DNA of 64,000 nt from Streptomyces sp. NBC_00461 (GCF_036013935.1 NZ_CP107902.1:2761001-2825000); one strand, 5' to 3'. Shown: positions 12,544-21,457, counted from the first letter of the stretch. Translations and numbers: made by a program. The notes: generated by a model not told the origin, from the letters alone.

Positions 12544-13548
12544 TCAGATCGCGAGCTGCTGGTCATTGCGGTTCAGCCAACGGCGGTAGAAGGAGGTGAA
12601 GACGATCAGGATGGCCAGCAGCAGGATGCCGTAGGCGGCGGACTGCGCGAAGTCGCGCGGCTGCTGTCCGAAGCCGAGGTAGTAGGCCCAGGTCACCAGG
12701 ATCTGGGCGTCGGGACCCGTGTTGCCGAACAGCAGGAAGATCACGGCGAACTGGTTGAACGTCCAGATGATGCCGAGCAGGACGACGGTGGAGCTGACCG
12801 ACCTCAGGCCCGGCAGGGTGACGTAGCGGAAGCGCTGCCAGGCGGTGGCGCCGTCCATCTCGGCGGCCTCGTACAGGGAGCCGTCGATGGACTGCAGTCC
12901 GCCGAGCAGCGAGATCATCATGAACGGCACACCGCACCAGGTGTTGACCATGATGGCGGCGAACCGCTGCCAGAAGGTGTCCTCCAGCCAGTCCGGCGAG
13001 GGCAGATGGAGCGCGTCCAGGGCGAGGTTGATGATGCCGCCGTCGGCGAGCATGAAGCGCCAGCCGAAGACGGTGACGAAGGTCGGTACGGCCCACGGCA
13101 GGATGAGGATCAGCCGGTAGAGGGTGCGGCCGCGCAGCTTCTGGTTGAGGAGAAGGGCGAGGCCGAGGCCGACCGTGTAGTGCAGGGCGACACAGAGCGC
13201 GGTCCACACGATCGTCCAGATGAAGTGCGACCAGAAGCGGTCGTACGACGTCGGGCCGAACAGGATGTCCTTGTAGTTGTCGAGCCCGATGAACTTGTAG
13301 GTGGCGTCGATGTGGTTGACGCCGATCGTGCGCGCGGTGTTGAGGCTGTTGGCGTCCGTGAGCGTCAGGTAGAGGCCGTACACCAACGGGTACAGCACGA
13401 GGACGCCGAGTACGACGATCACCGGGGCGATCATCGCGTAGGCGTACCAGTGCTTCTGGTAGCCGTGCTTGAGGCGCCCGCCCAATCCGGGCCGCGGCGC
13501 GCGGTCACCGCGGCGCTTGCCGGTGGCGCGGTCGATGGCGACTGTCAT
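12544..13548 (-). CDS. malF: Maltose/maltodextrin ABC transporter permease MalF
   Basis: MalF is the second channel subunit of the maltodextrin importer: 334 residues with a cytoplasmic basic N-terminus, a first helix near residues 30-55 and the EAA loop EAAEMDGATAWQRF followed by VTLPGL. The ATG at 13548 has AAGGTG six bases upstream; a GTG at 13557 in the same frame is possible but lacks its own site. The gene follows malE after a strong stem-loop that probably sets the ratio of binding protein to channel. Confidence 0.93.
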   Translation of the reverse strand: MTVAIDRATGKRRGDRAPRPGLGGRLKHGYQKHWYAYAMIAPVIVVLGVLVLYPLVYGLYLTLTDANSLNTARTIGVNHIDATYKFIGLDNYKDILFGPTSYDRFWSHFIWTIVWTALCVALHYTVGLGLALLLNQKLRGRTLYRLILILPWAVPTFVTVFGWRFMLADGGIINLALDALHLPSPDWLEDTFWQRFAAIMVNTWCGVPFMMISLLGGLQSIDGSLYEAAEMDGATAWQRFRYVTLPGLRSVSSTVVLLGIIWTFNQFAVIFLLFGNTGPDAQILVTWAYYLGFGQQPRDFAQSAAYGILLLAILIVFTSFYRRWLNRNDQQLAI

Positions 13549-13616
13549 GTTCGACACCTTCTGGAAGTTCTACGGCCCTGGGAAGTGGCTGGGCGAAGAG
13601 GCTCGGGCACAGACCG

Positions 13617-13662
13617 GTGGCCGCGGGATCCCTCCCCCATGATCAAGGGATCCGGCGGCCAC
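13617..13662 (-). other. Strong stem-loop between malE and malF
   Basis: Two 17-base arms, GTGGCCGCGGGATCCCT and AGGGATCCGGCGGCCAC, pair with a single mismatch around a 12-base loop. The structure begins nine bases after the malE stop codon and is not followed by a run of T on the transcribed strand. It is best explained as a partial terminator or 3'-end stabiliser that leaves malE mRNA more abundant than malFG. Confidence 0.8.
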
Positions 13663-13670
13663 ACGGGGGC

Positions 13671-14945
13671 TTACTTGCTGAAGTCGGGCACCAGCTTGGC
13701 GATGGCCAGTTCCACGTTGCTCAGGCCCTTGTCGAGGGACTCCTTGCCGCCGGCGATCTTCGGCAGCTCGGTGTCCAGCGGCCCCCACAGGGAGCTGTAC
13801 TCGGGCAGCGCCGGGCGCGGCTGGGCGGCGGGCAGGACCGTCTGGAAGCCGGCGATGCCCGGGTCCGCCTTGACCTCGGCGGTGTAGGCGTCGTCGCGGG
13901 TGGGCAGCGTGGAGTTCTTCAGCGCGATCTCCGTCTGGGACTTCGCGGAGGTCATGAAGTTGACGAACTTCAGCGCGGCCGTCTGGTGGGCCTTGTCCGA
14001 GCCGGCGTAGACGGACAGGTTGTGGCCGCCGGTCGGGGCGCCCGCCTTGCCGGTGGAGCCGGCCGGGACGGTGGCGATGCCGAGGTTGGACTTGTCCTTG
14101 AACGCCGAGCCCTTGTAGAAGTTCGTGATCTCCCAGGGGCCCTGGATGATCGAGGCGACCTTGCCGTTGACGAACGCGTCCTGGATGTGGGCGTAGGCGT
14201 CGGCGGTGACGTCGGCCTTGTGCAGGCCCTGTCCGGAGAAGAGGCTCTGCCAGGTGCCGTAGGCCTTCTTCGCGGCGGCCGAGTTCACGGTGATCTTCTT
14301 GGCGGAGGCGTCTACGGTGTCGGTGCCCTCTCCGTAGAGGAAGGTCTGCGCGTAGTAGGCCTGGGTGGAGCCCCAGTAGCCGTAGACCTTCTCCTTGGCG
14401 TCGATCTTGGAGGCGTCGGCCTTCAGCTCGTCCCAGGTCTTGGGGGCCTCGGTGATGCCGGCCTTCTTGAAGAGGGCCTTGTTGTAGACGAGGGCGAGGG
14501 TGTCGGTGACCAGCGGGACGCCGTAGGTCTTGCCCTCGTACTTGGCCTGCTCGATCAGGTTGGACCGGAACTTGCTCTGGTCCTTGAGGGCCTCGGTGCC
14601 CTCCAGCGGCAGGAAGTAGCCCTTCTTCGCGAAGGCAGGGGTCCAGCCGACCTCGGACCGCAGCACGTCCGGGGCGCCCTTGGAACCGGCGGCGGTGTCG
14701 AACTTGTTCTGCGCCTGGTCGAAGGGGACGTTGACGTAGTTGACCTTGACGTCCTTGTTGGCGGCCTCGAACTCCTTGACCAGGGCCTTGTACGTCGGCG
14801 CCTCATTGGTGGCGTTGGAGGTGTCCCACCAGGTGATGGTGACCGGGCCGTCGCTCTTGTCGCTGCCGCTGTCACTTCCGCCGCAGGCCGTCGCCGCGAG
14901 GGCGAAAGACGCCACCAGCGCGGTGGCCGCTATGCCACGCCGCAT
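13671..14945 (-). CDS. malE: Maltose/maltodextrin-binding lipoprotein MalE
   Basis: MalE is the extracellular substrate receptor of the importer, anchored to the membrane by lipid. It has 424 residues, with a lipoprotein signal ending LAATAC-GGS. The mature part is a family 1 solute-binding protein (motifs ITWWDTSN, GAPDVLRSEVGWTPAF, YGVPLVTDTLALVYN). The ATG at 14945 has AAGGAG seven bases upstream; the longer open frame above it has no comparable site. It is the first gene of malEFG and lies opposite malR, with a MalR-like operator 130-150 bases upstream of its start. Confidence 0.95.
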   Translation of the reverse strand: MRRGIAATALVASFALAATACGGSDSGSDKSDGPVTITWWDTSNATNEAPTYKALVKEFEAANKDVKVNYVNVPFDQAQNKFDTAAGSKGAPDVLRSEVGWTPAFAKKGYFLPLEGTEALKDQSKFRSNLIEQAKYEGKTYGVPLVTDTLALVYNKALFKKAGITEAPKTWDELKADASKIDAKEKVYGYWGSTQAYYAQTFLYGEGTDTVDASAKKITVNSAAAKKAYGTWQSLFSGQGLHKADVTADAYAHIQDAFVNGKVASIIQGPWEITNFYKGSAFKDKSNLGIATVPAGSTGKAGAPTGGHNLSVYAGSDKAHQTAALKFVNFMTSAKSQTEIALKNSTLPTRDDAYTAEVKADPGIAGFQTVLPAAQPRPALPEYSSLWGPLDTELPKIAGGKESLDKGLSNVELAIAKLVPDFSK

Positions 14946-15076
14946 GAGTTCTCCTTGAGGGTGAAAGCCCGTGTCGTGCGAGAGGGGCCCCGTCCGCCGC
15001 TCTCGTCGTGCCGACTGCGCCGTTGCTGCCGCCGGGCGACGTGAACGTAACAGCGATGTCCGCAACCGCGAAAGTC

Positions 15077-15097
15077 CTTGCAGCAAAAAATTGCAAG
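15077..15097 (-). promoter_or_regulatory. Putative MalR operator of malE
   Basis: The 21-bp site is CTTGCA-N9-TGCAAG with perfect 6-base arms. Its first eleven bases, CTTGCAGCAAA, match the motifs in front of the amylase and pullulanase genes. It is the best-formed dyad of the set and lies in the malE-malR divergent region. Confidence 0.65.
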
Positions 15098-15187
15098 ACG
15101 GCACGAGAGTTACCCGCCCGTGACCTCCCGCCTCCCTCCCCCGACCCCCGTACTACCGTGTATTGCAGCCACTGGGCGGGCACGGGG

Positions 15188-15217
15188 AGTCTTGTGCAAG
15201 ACTCTGCAAGCTCTTGC
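15188..15217 (+). promoter_or_regulatory. Two adjacent dyads upstream of malR
   Basis: AGTCTTGTGCAAGACT (15188-15203) is a perfect 7+7 palindrome and is followed two bases later by GCAAGCTCTTGC (15206-15217). Both use the CTTGC/GCAAG half-site of the other mal operators. Autoregulation of malR, or a second site acting on malE, is inferred. Confidence 0.5.
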
Positions 15218-15345
15218 CGTACCAGGCGCCCACCCGAACACGAGGGACCGCGATGACGCAGCAACCCGCACGGGGCCGTGCAACCGCTCGTGCCCGGCGC
15301 CCGATTGGTGTGCAAAGTGACGGTCGGCCGGTACAGTCCACCCCT

Positions 15346-16380
15346 GTGACCACACGGCTAGCCGACATCGCTGCCCAGGCGGGGGTGAGCGAAGCGACCG
15401 TCAGCCGCGTCCTCAACGGGAAGCCGGGTGTCGCCGCCACCACCCGCCAGTCCGTGCTCGCCGCCCTCGACGTCCTGGGTTACGAGCGCCCGGTGCGTCT
15501 GCGGCAGCGCAGCGAGGGCCTGGTCGGCCTGATCACCCCGGAGCTGGAGAACCCGATATTCCCGGCGCTGGCCCAGGTCATCGGCCAGGCGCTGACCCGG
15601 CAGGGCTACACCCCGGTGCTCGCCACCCAGACCCCGGGCGGCTCGACCGAGGACGAGCTGACGGAGATGCTCGTCGACCGCGGGGTCGCCGGCATCATCT
15701 ACGTCTCCGGCCTGCACGCCGACACCACCGCCGACATGGAGCGCTACGAGCGGCTGCGCGCCCAGGGCGTGCCGTACGTGCTGGTGGACGGCTTCTCGCC
15801 GAAGGTGCAGGCACCTTTCATCTCCCCCGACGACCGTGCGGCGATGACGCTGGCGGTCACGCACCTGGTGTCGCTGGGGCACACGAGGATCGGCCTCGCC
15901 CTCGGCCCCAAGCGCTTCGTGCCCGTACAGCGCAAGATCGAGGGCTTCGTCCGTTCGATGCAGGACCAGCTCGGCCTCGGCGCGCAGACGATCGAGGCGG
16001 AATTCGTCCAGCACTCGCTGTACACCCTGGAGGGCGGGCAGGCCGCCGCCACCGCGCTGATCGGGCGCGACTGCACGGCGGTGGTGTGCGCGAGCGACAT
16101 GATGGCGCTGGGCGCGATACGGGCGGCCCGGCAGCTCGGGCTCGACGTGCCGCGCGACGTCTCGGTGGTGGGCTTCGACGACTCCCCCCTGATCGCCTTC
16201 ACGGATCCGCCGCTGACCACGGTCCGCAAGCCGGTCCCGGCGATGGGGCAGGCGGCGGTACGGACGTTGCTGGAGGAGATCGGCGGGACGCCCGCACCGC
16301 ACAGTGAGTTCGTGTTCATGCCGGAGCTGGTGGTGCGGGGTTCGACCGCTTCGGCCCCTGGGGACCGGAATCGTCCCTAA
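15346..16380 (+). CDS. malR: LacI-family maltose regulon repressor MalR
   Basis: MalR represses maltose and starch genes until inducer binds. It has 344 residues. The DNA-binding helix-turn-helix is at the N-terminus (TTRLADIAAQAGVSEATVSR, then VLNG), followed by a periplasmic-binding-like effector domain (GLITPELENPIFP, VPRDVSVVGFDDS). The GTG at 15346 starts the protein exactly at the helix-turn-helix, as usual for the family, with TACAGT eight bases upstream, which suits a leaderless transcript. An ATG at 15253 preceded by GAGGGA would add 31 low-complexity residues and cannot be excluded. The divergent arrangement with malE and the nearby dyads support its role. Confidence 0.93.
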   Translation: MTTRLADIAAQAGVSEATVSRVLNGKPGVAATTRQSVLAALDVLGYERPVRLRQRSEGLVGLITPELENPIFPALAQVIGQALTRQGYTPVLATQTPGGSTEDELTEMLVDRGVAGIIYVSGLHADTTADMERYERLRAQGVPYVLVDGFSPKVQAPFISPDDRAAMTLAVTHLVSLGHTRIGLALGPKRFVPVQRKIEGFVRSMQDQLGLGAQTIEAEFVQHSLYTLEGGQAAATALIGRDCTAVVCASDMMALGAIRAARQLGLDVPRDVSVVGFDDSPLIAFTDPPLTTVRKPVPAMGQAAVRTLLEEIGGTPAPHSEFVFMPELVVRGSTASAPGDRNRP

Positions 16381-16511
16381 GGCGGAGTATCCGGAGATTC
16401 GCGCAGTGCGCTGGGAGTAGGCTCGGGCATCTCCTTGTCGTAGAACATGCGGCCCGAACCCGACCGAGGGATGATCGGTGACGGAAGGCATTTCTGGCAG
16501 ACTTCGTGCCT

Positions 16512-17408
16512 ATGGGTGACTCGACCGTGACCAGTCTGGAAGACCGTGAGCAGACGGCCGCTCCGGGCTCCCTCACGGCCGTGAAAGGTCCGGCTTTCCT
16601 GCGTCGGCTGCGCACCCCGCGCCGTCCCCGCCTCTGGTTCGAGATCCTTCTGATCGCGGTGAGTTACTGGACGTACTCACTGATCCGCAACGCGGTCCCC
16701 GAGCAGCGCGGCGCGGCACTGCGCAACGCCGACTGGCTCTGGCGGATGGAGCACCATCTCGGCCTCGCCGTCGAGGAGTCCGTCAACCACACCGTCAACT
16801 CGGTGACTTGGCTGATCGTCGGCATGAACTACTACTACGCGACGCTGCACTTCGTGGTCACGCTGGGTGTGCTGGTGTGGCTGTACCGCAGTCACCCGGG
16901 CCGCTACGCGGCGACGCGTCTGGTGCTGTTCGCGACGACGGGTGTGGCCCTGGTCGGTTACTACCTGTATCCGCTGGCACCGCCGCGTCTCATGACCGGC
17001 AGCCACTTCATCGACACGGTCATGGTCCACCAGACCTGGGGGTCGATGGCCTCCGGCGACCTGAAGCACATGTCGAACCAGTACGCCGCGATGCCGTCCA
17101 TGCACATCGGCTGGTCCGTGTGGTGCGGCCTGACGATCTTCGCCCTGTCCAGGGTGCCGTGGGTGCGGGTGCTGGGCCTTCTCTATCCGGTGGCGACGCT
17201 CACGGTGATCGTCGCGACGGCCAACCACTTCTGGCTGGACGCGGTCGGAGGGCTGCTGTGCCTCGCCTTCGGGTTCACGGTGGCACGGCTCTGGTACGGG
17301 GCGTTGCCGTACGCGCTGCCACGCGACGTCCCCCCGGCGGCACCGAACCGGGCCGACGATCGTGCGCGACCACCTCGTGGCTGGTCACGCAGTTCCCCGC
17401 GCCCCTGA
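16512..17408 (+). CDS. PAP2-family (inositolphosphotransferase-like) membrane protein
   Basis: The protein has about six predicted helices and the conserved phosphatase/transferase residues AMPSMHIGWSVW and ATANHFWLDAVGG, which place it in the PAP2_3/Aur1-like group of lipid phosphate phosphatases or phosphotransferases. The His residues of these two motifs should be catalytic. The substrate is unknown. Length is 298 residues from the ATG; a GTG two codons earlier is also possible and neither has a good ribosome site. The last 15 or so residues (ARPPRGWSRSSPRP) are encoded by a dispersed intergenic repeat, so the natural stop codon was probably lost or replaced. Confidence 0.85.
   Translation: MGDSTVTSLEDREQTAAPGSLTAVKGPAFLRRLRTPRRPRLWFEILLIAVSYWTYSLIRNAVPEQRGAALRNADWLWRMEHHLGLAVEESVNHTVNSVTWLIVGMNYYYATLHFVVTLGVLVWLYRSHPGRYAATRLVLFATTGVALVGYYLYPLAPPRLMTGSHFIDTVMVHQTWGSMASGDLKHMSNQYAAMPSMHIGWSVWCGLTIFALSRVPWVRVLGLLYPVATLTVIVATANHFWLDAVGGLLCLAFGFTVARLWYGALPYALPRDVPPAAPNRADDRARPPRGWSRSSPRP
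17363..17401. repeat. Dispersed intergenic repeat, family 1 (inside the 3' end of the PAP2 gene)
   Basis: The reverse strand reads GGGGCGCGGGG followed by a GACCAGCCACGAGG stretch, matching the element between malG and aglA. Here it supplies the C-terminal codons of the PAP2 protein. Confidence 0.55.
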
Positions 17409-17639
17409 AAGCGACTCCCACCTGCACTTCAGCCCGTCCGGCGTTCGAGGACGAGGCCGCAAGGCCGACGGGGGGTCCGGGGGCGCAGCCCCCAGGAACG
17501 CGAGCCCCACTCACCCGCCGCCCCTGAAAGCGACTCCCACCTGCATTTCAGCCCGTCCGGCGTTTGAGGACGAGGCCGCAAGGCCGACGGGGGGTCTGGG
17601 GGCGCAGCCCCCAGAGGCGCGAACCCCCACTCACCCGCA
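17402..17639. repeat. Tandem duplication (2 x 119 bp) of dispersed repeat family 2
   Basis: Two head-to-tail units start at 17402 and 17521 with CCCCTGAAAGCGACTCCCAC and differ at few positions. Each contains GTCCGGCGTTYGAGGACGAG and a GGGGGCGCAGCCCCC hairpin, the core of a repeat found at several other intergenic sites in this window. The gap between the PAP2 gene and glnE holds nothing else. Confidence 0.85.
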
Positions 17640-17665
17640 CCGTCTCCCACCCCACCGCCGGAGGC

Positions 17666-20665
17666 CTACGCTCCGTAGAACAGCTCCTCCACCACCGCCC
17701 GCGCCCGCCGCGCAGTCCTCCGATACGCGTCGAGCATGTCGCCCACATGCCCGTCCCCGTACCCCAGGTACCGCCCCACGGCGGCCAGTTCCCGCCCGTC
17801 CGACGGAAACGTGTCGCCGGCCCGCCCGCGCACCAGCATCACGGCATTGCGCACGCGAGTGGCGAGCACCCACGCCTCGTCCAGGATCTCCGCGTCCTCG
17901 GCCGCGATCAGCTCGGCCGCGCAGGCCGCCGCCAGCGCCTCGCGGGTGCGGGTCGTGCGCAGGCCCGGCTCGGCCCACCCGTGCTGCAGCTGCAGCAGCT
18001 GCACGGTCCACTCGATGTCGGACAGGCCGCCGGGCCCGAGCTTGGTGTGCAGCTTCGGGTCGGCGCCGCGCGGCAGTCGTTCCGATTCCATCCGGGCCTT
18101 CAGCCGCCGGATCTCCCGTACGGCGTCGTCCCCGAGCCCCTCCGCCGGGTACCGCAGCGGGGCGATCAGCTCGATGAAGCGGCGGCCCAGGTCCTCGTCC
18201 CCGGCGACGGGTTCGGCGCGCAGCAGCGCCTGCGACTCCCAGACCAGGGACCAGCGACGGTAGTAGGCCTCGTACGACTTGAGCGTCCGTACGAGCGGGC
18301 CGGACTTGCCCTCCGGTCGCAGGTCCGCGTCGATCAGCAGTGGCGGGTCCGCGCTCGGGATCTGCAGCAGCCGCCGCATCTCGGAGACGACCCGGTTGGC
18401 CGCCTCGGAGGCCTCCTGCTCCGGCACGCCCTCGCCCGGTTCGTGCACGAAGAGCACGTCGGCGTCGGATCCGTAGCCCAGTTCGTGTCCGCCGAAGCGC
18501 CCCATGCCGATGACCGCGAACCGGGTCGGCAGGGTGTCGCCCCAGCCCTCCCGCACCACCGCGCGCAGCGTGCCCGCGAGTGTCGCCGCGGTCAGGTCGG
18601 ACAGCGCGCCGCCGACCCGGTCCACCAGCGCGCCCTGGTCGGGCTCGGCCGGCTGGGTCTCGGTGCCGTAGGAGCCGACGATGTCGACGGCGGCCGTGCG
18701 GAACAGCTCCCGGCGCCGGACGCCACGGGCCGCGGTGACCGCCTGCTGCGCGTTCTCCGCGCGACGGACCCCGGCGAGGATCTCCTGCTCCAGCTGGTCC
18801 CGTGCGCGCGGCTCAAGGCCGCTGCCTCCGTCCCCGTCGCCGAGCAGTGCCACCGCCTCCGGGGCGCGCATCAGCAGGTCGGGGGCGAGGCGCCCGGCGG
18901 ACAGCACGCGGGCCAGGTTCTCCGCCGCGGCGCCCTCGTCCCGCAGCAGCCGCAGATACCAGGGGGTCTTGCCGAGCGCGTCCGACACCTTGCGGAAGTT
19001 GAGCAGGCCGGCGTCCGGGTCGGCGGAGTCGGCGAACCAGCCGAGCAGCACGGGCAGCAGGGTCCGCTGGATGGCGGCCTTCCTGGTGACTCCGGAGGCC
19101 AGCGCCTCCAGATGGCGCAGGGCGGCGGCCGGGTCGCCGTACCCGAGCGCGACCAGCCGCTCCCGGGCCGCCTCCGGGCTCAACCGGGACTCGCCGGGGG
19201 CGAGTTGGGCGACCGCGTCGAGCAGTGGGCGGTAGAAGAGCTTCTCGTGCAGACGGCGGACGACGGCGGCGTGCCGACGCCATTCGCGGTTCAGCTCGGC
19301 GACCGGGTCGGTGCGCAGGCCCAGGGAGCGCCCGATACGGCGCTGGTCAGTCTCGTCCTCCGGCACCAGGTGCGTACGCCGCAGCCGGTAGAGCTGGATG
19401 CGGTGCTCCATGGAACGCAGGAAGCGGTAGGCCTCGTCGAGCTGGACGGCGTCGGCGCGCCCCACGTACCCGCCCGCGGCCAGCGCCTGCAGCGCGTCGA
19501 GCGTGGTGCCGCTGCGCAGCGCCGCGTCCGCCCGGCCATGCACCAACTGCAGGAGTTGTACGGCGAATTCGACGTCCCTGAGGCCTCCGGGACCGAGCTT
19601 CAGCTCGCGGTCGATCTCGGCGGCGGGGATGTTCTCGACGACGCGGCGGCGCATCTTCTGGACGTCGGCGACGAAGTTCTCGCGCTCGGCGGCCTTCCAG
19701 ACGAGGGGTTCGAGAGCGGCGACGTACTCCTCGCCGAGCTCGATGTCGCCGGCCACCGGGCGGGCCTTGAGCAGCGCCTGGAACTCCCAGGTCTTGGCCC
19801 AGCGCTGGTAGTAGGCGAGGTGGCTGGAGAGGGTGCGCACCAGCGGGCCGTTCCTGCCCTCGGGGCGCAGGTTGGCGTCGACGGGCCAGATCGAGCCCTC
19901 GACGGTCGTCTCCGAGCAGATCCGCATCATGTGCGAGGCGAGCTTGGTGGCGGAGCGCAGGGCCTTGCCCTCGTCGGCGCCGTCGACGGCTTCTCCCACG
20001 AAGATGACGTCGACGTCGGACACGTAGTTCAGCTCATGGCCCCCGCACTTGCCCATCGCGATGACGGCGAGCCGGCACAGCGCGGCGTCGCCGGGCGCGG
20101 CGGTGCGGGCGATGGCGAGGGCGGCGCGCAGGGTGGCGGTGGCGAGGTCGGCCAGCTCGGCGGCGCTCTCGGCGAGGTCGGTGGTGCCACACACGTCGCG
20201 GGCGGCGATGGACAGCAGACAGCGGCGGTAGGCGACGCGAAGCGACACCGGGTCGGTCGCCTCGGCCAGGCCCCGCTCGAACTCCTCCACCCCGGGGTGC
20301 AGGTCCCGCGGCTCGTACGTGACCAGCGCCTCCCAGTCGCGCGGGTGGCGGGCCAGGTGGTCGGCGAGGGCCTCGGAGGCGCCGAGCACACCGAGCAGCC
20401 GGTCACGCAGGGGCTTTGCCGCTATCAGCGTGTCGAGCAGCTCGCGTCGCGCGGTGGGGCCGGGCTGGGCCTCCAGAAGCCGTACGAGACCGAGCAGCGC
20501 CAGGTCCGGGTCGGCGGTCGCGCCCAGCGCGTCGAGCAGCACCGGGTCGTCGCGCACGGGCATCAGCTCAGCCCTGTCCAGGAGCCGCTCGGCGGCCGAG
20601 GGACCGGTGAAGCCGTGCCGCAGCAGCCGAGAGAAGGTACTGCTCCTGCGCCCCGGCACCGTCAT
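17666..20665 (-). CDS. glnE: Bifunctional glutamine synthetase adenylyltransferase/deadenylase
   Basis: GlnE attaches AMP to, and removes it from, glutamine synthetase I in response to nitrogen supply. The 999 residues contain the usual two nucleotidyltransferase halves: an N-terminal one with GGHELNYVSDVDVIF (deadenylase half) and a C-terminal one with GGHELGYGSDADVLF (adenylyltransferase half). Each is followed by a helical domain with GPGGLRDVEFAVQL or GPGGLSDIEWTVQL. Length and both catalytic Asp pairs are normal. The start is the ATG of MTVPGRRSSTF. It stands alone in its direction, a few kilobases before a GlnA2-type glutamine synthetase gene, which is unlikely to be its main target. 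Confidence 0.96.
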   Translation of the reverse strand: MTVPGRRSSTFSRLLRHGFTGPSAAERLLDRAELMPVRDDPVLLDALGATADPDLALLGLVRLLEAQPGPTARRELLDTLIAAKPLRDRLLGVLGASEALADHLARHPRDWEALVTYEPRDLHPGVEEFERGLAEATDPVSLRVAYRRCLLSIAARDVCGTTDLAESAAELADLATATLRAALAIARTAAPGDAALCRLAVIAMGKCGGHELNYVSDVDVIFVGEAVDGADEGKALRSATKLASHMMRICSETTVEGSIWPVDANLRPEGRNGPLVRTLSSHLAYYQRWAKTWEFQALLKARPVAGDIELGEEYVAALEPLVWKAAERENFVADVQKMRRRVVENIPAAEIDRELKLGPGGLRDVEFAVQLLQLVHGRADAALRSGTTLDALQALAAGGYVGRADAVQLDEAYRFLRSMEHRIQLYRLRRTHLVPEDETDQRRIGRSLGLRTDPVAELNREWRRHAAVVRRLHEKLFYRPLLDAVAQLAPGESRLSPEAARERLVALGYGDPAAALRHLEALASGVTRKAAIQRTLLPVLLGWFADSADPDAGLLNFRKVSDALGKTPWYLRLLRDEGAAAENLARVLSAGRLAPDLLMRAPEAVALLGDGDGGSGLEPRARDQLEQEILAGVRRAENAQQAVTAARGVRRRELFRTAAVDIVGSYGTETQPAEPDQGALVDRVGGALSDLTAATLAGTLRAVVREGWGDTLPTRFAVIGMGRFGGHELGYGSDADVLFVHEPGEGVPEQEASEAANRVVSEMRRLLQIPSADPPLLIDADLRPEGKSGPLVRTLKSYEAYYRRWSLVWESQALLRAEPVAGDEDLGRRFIELIAPLRYPAEGLGDDAVREIRRLKARMESERLPRGADPKLHTKLGPGGLSDIEWTVQLLQLQHGWAEPGLRTTRTREALAAACAAELIAAEDAEILDEAWVLATRVRNAVMLVRGRAGDTFPSDGRELAAVGRYLGYGDGHVGDMLDAYRRTARRARAVVEELFYGA

Positions 20666-20883
20666 CCCCGCCCTCCTGTCCGATCAAGGTCGTCCTGGCC
20701 CGAGCCTAACCGGAGACACTGACGGAAGCGCCGGGACGGGACGGCAGTTTCGGCGGGTGGCGGTCGTCGCTGCCTGGGCTGTGGTCGTTGCTGCCCGGTC
20801 CGGCCCCCGTCAGGTCCGGGCAGCCGCCGTGGCCCGGCCGGCCGACCGATGAGTTCCCACGGCGCGCACGGTCACCTCTTCGT

Positions 20884-20910
20884 ACAGATTCATACAGATT
20901 CATACAGATC
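20884..20910 (+). repeat. Three tandem copies of a 10-bp motif in a promoter region
   Basis: TACAGATTCA is repeated at 10-bp spacing (starts 20883, 20893, 20903, the last truncated), one helical turn apart and 35-60 bases upstream of the next start codon. This is an AT-rich patch in otherwise GC-rich DNA. It may bind a regulator or contain the promoter. Confidence 0.6.
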
Positions 20911-20944
20911 TTCGATACGAAGAGCGCGAAGAGAAGGGCACCTC

Positions 20945-21457
20945 ATGGCGGACACCACCCCGCAGACCCGTCTCGACCCCCGCTACAGCGACCCACGGGC
21001 CACCGCGACCGATTGGTCCGAGGCCGAGGCGCGGCTCGCGGAGGCCGAATTGTTCTGGATCTCCACCGTGCGGCCGGACGGGCGGCCGCATGTGACGCCG
21101 TTGCCCGCGGTGTGGGCGGACGGCGCGTTGCACTTCTGCACGGGGCCCGAGGAGCGCAAGGCGAGGAACCTGGCGGCCGATCCGCAGGTCGCGCTGACGA
21201 CCGGAAGCAACACCTGGGACAAGGGCTACGACCTGGTCGTGGAGGGCGAGGCGGTGCGCGTGGTCGAGGAGGAACGGCTGCTCCGCCTGGCCGCCGCATG
21301 GGAGACCAAGTACGGCAGCGTCTGGCACTTCGACGTGCGGAACGGCGCGTTCCATCACACTGCCGGGCACGCTTTCGTCTTCGCGGTGGCGCCGCGCACG
21401 GTCTTCGGCTTCGGTAAAGGGGAGCCGTTCAGCCAGACGCGCTGGCGGTTCACCTGA
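20945..21457 (+). CDS. Pyridoxamine 5'-phosphate oxidase-fold flavin/F420-binding protein
   Basis: The 170-residue protein has the split-barrel fold signature of this family: FWISTVRPDGRPHVTPLPAVW near residues 36-56 and a KARNLAADPQVALTTG segment. Members bind FMN, F420 or heme and reduce varied substrates; the exact substrate is not deducible. ATG was chosen because GAGAAGG lies upstream and the earlier open frame lacks a site. It is followed 22 bases later by a VOC-family gene with which it probably forms an operon. Confidence 0.87.
   Translation: MADTTPQTRLDPRYSDPRATATDWSEAEARLAEAELFWISTVRPDGRPHVTPLPAVWADGALHFCTGPEERKARNLAADPQVALTTGSNTWDKGYDLVVEGEAVRVVEEERLLRLAAAWETKYGSVWHFDVRNGAFHHTAGHAFVFAVAPRTVFGFGKGEPFSQTRWRFT

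Noticed and set aside
9549..12599. Plus-strand frame of about 1016 codons
   Set aside because: It is antisense to aglA and malG and has no recognisable domain or ribosome site.
17564..20722. Plus-strand frame of about 1050 codons
   Set aside because: It mirrors glnE, which has both catalytic domains on the other strand.
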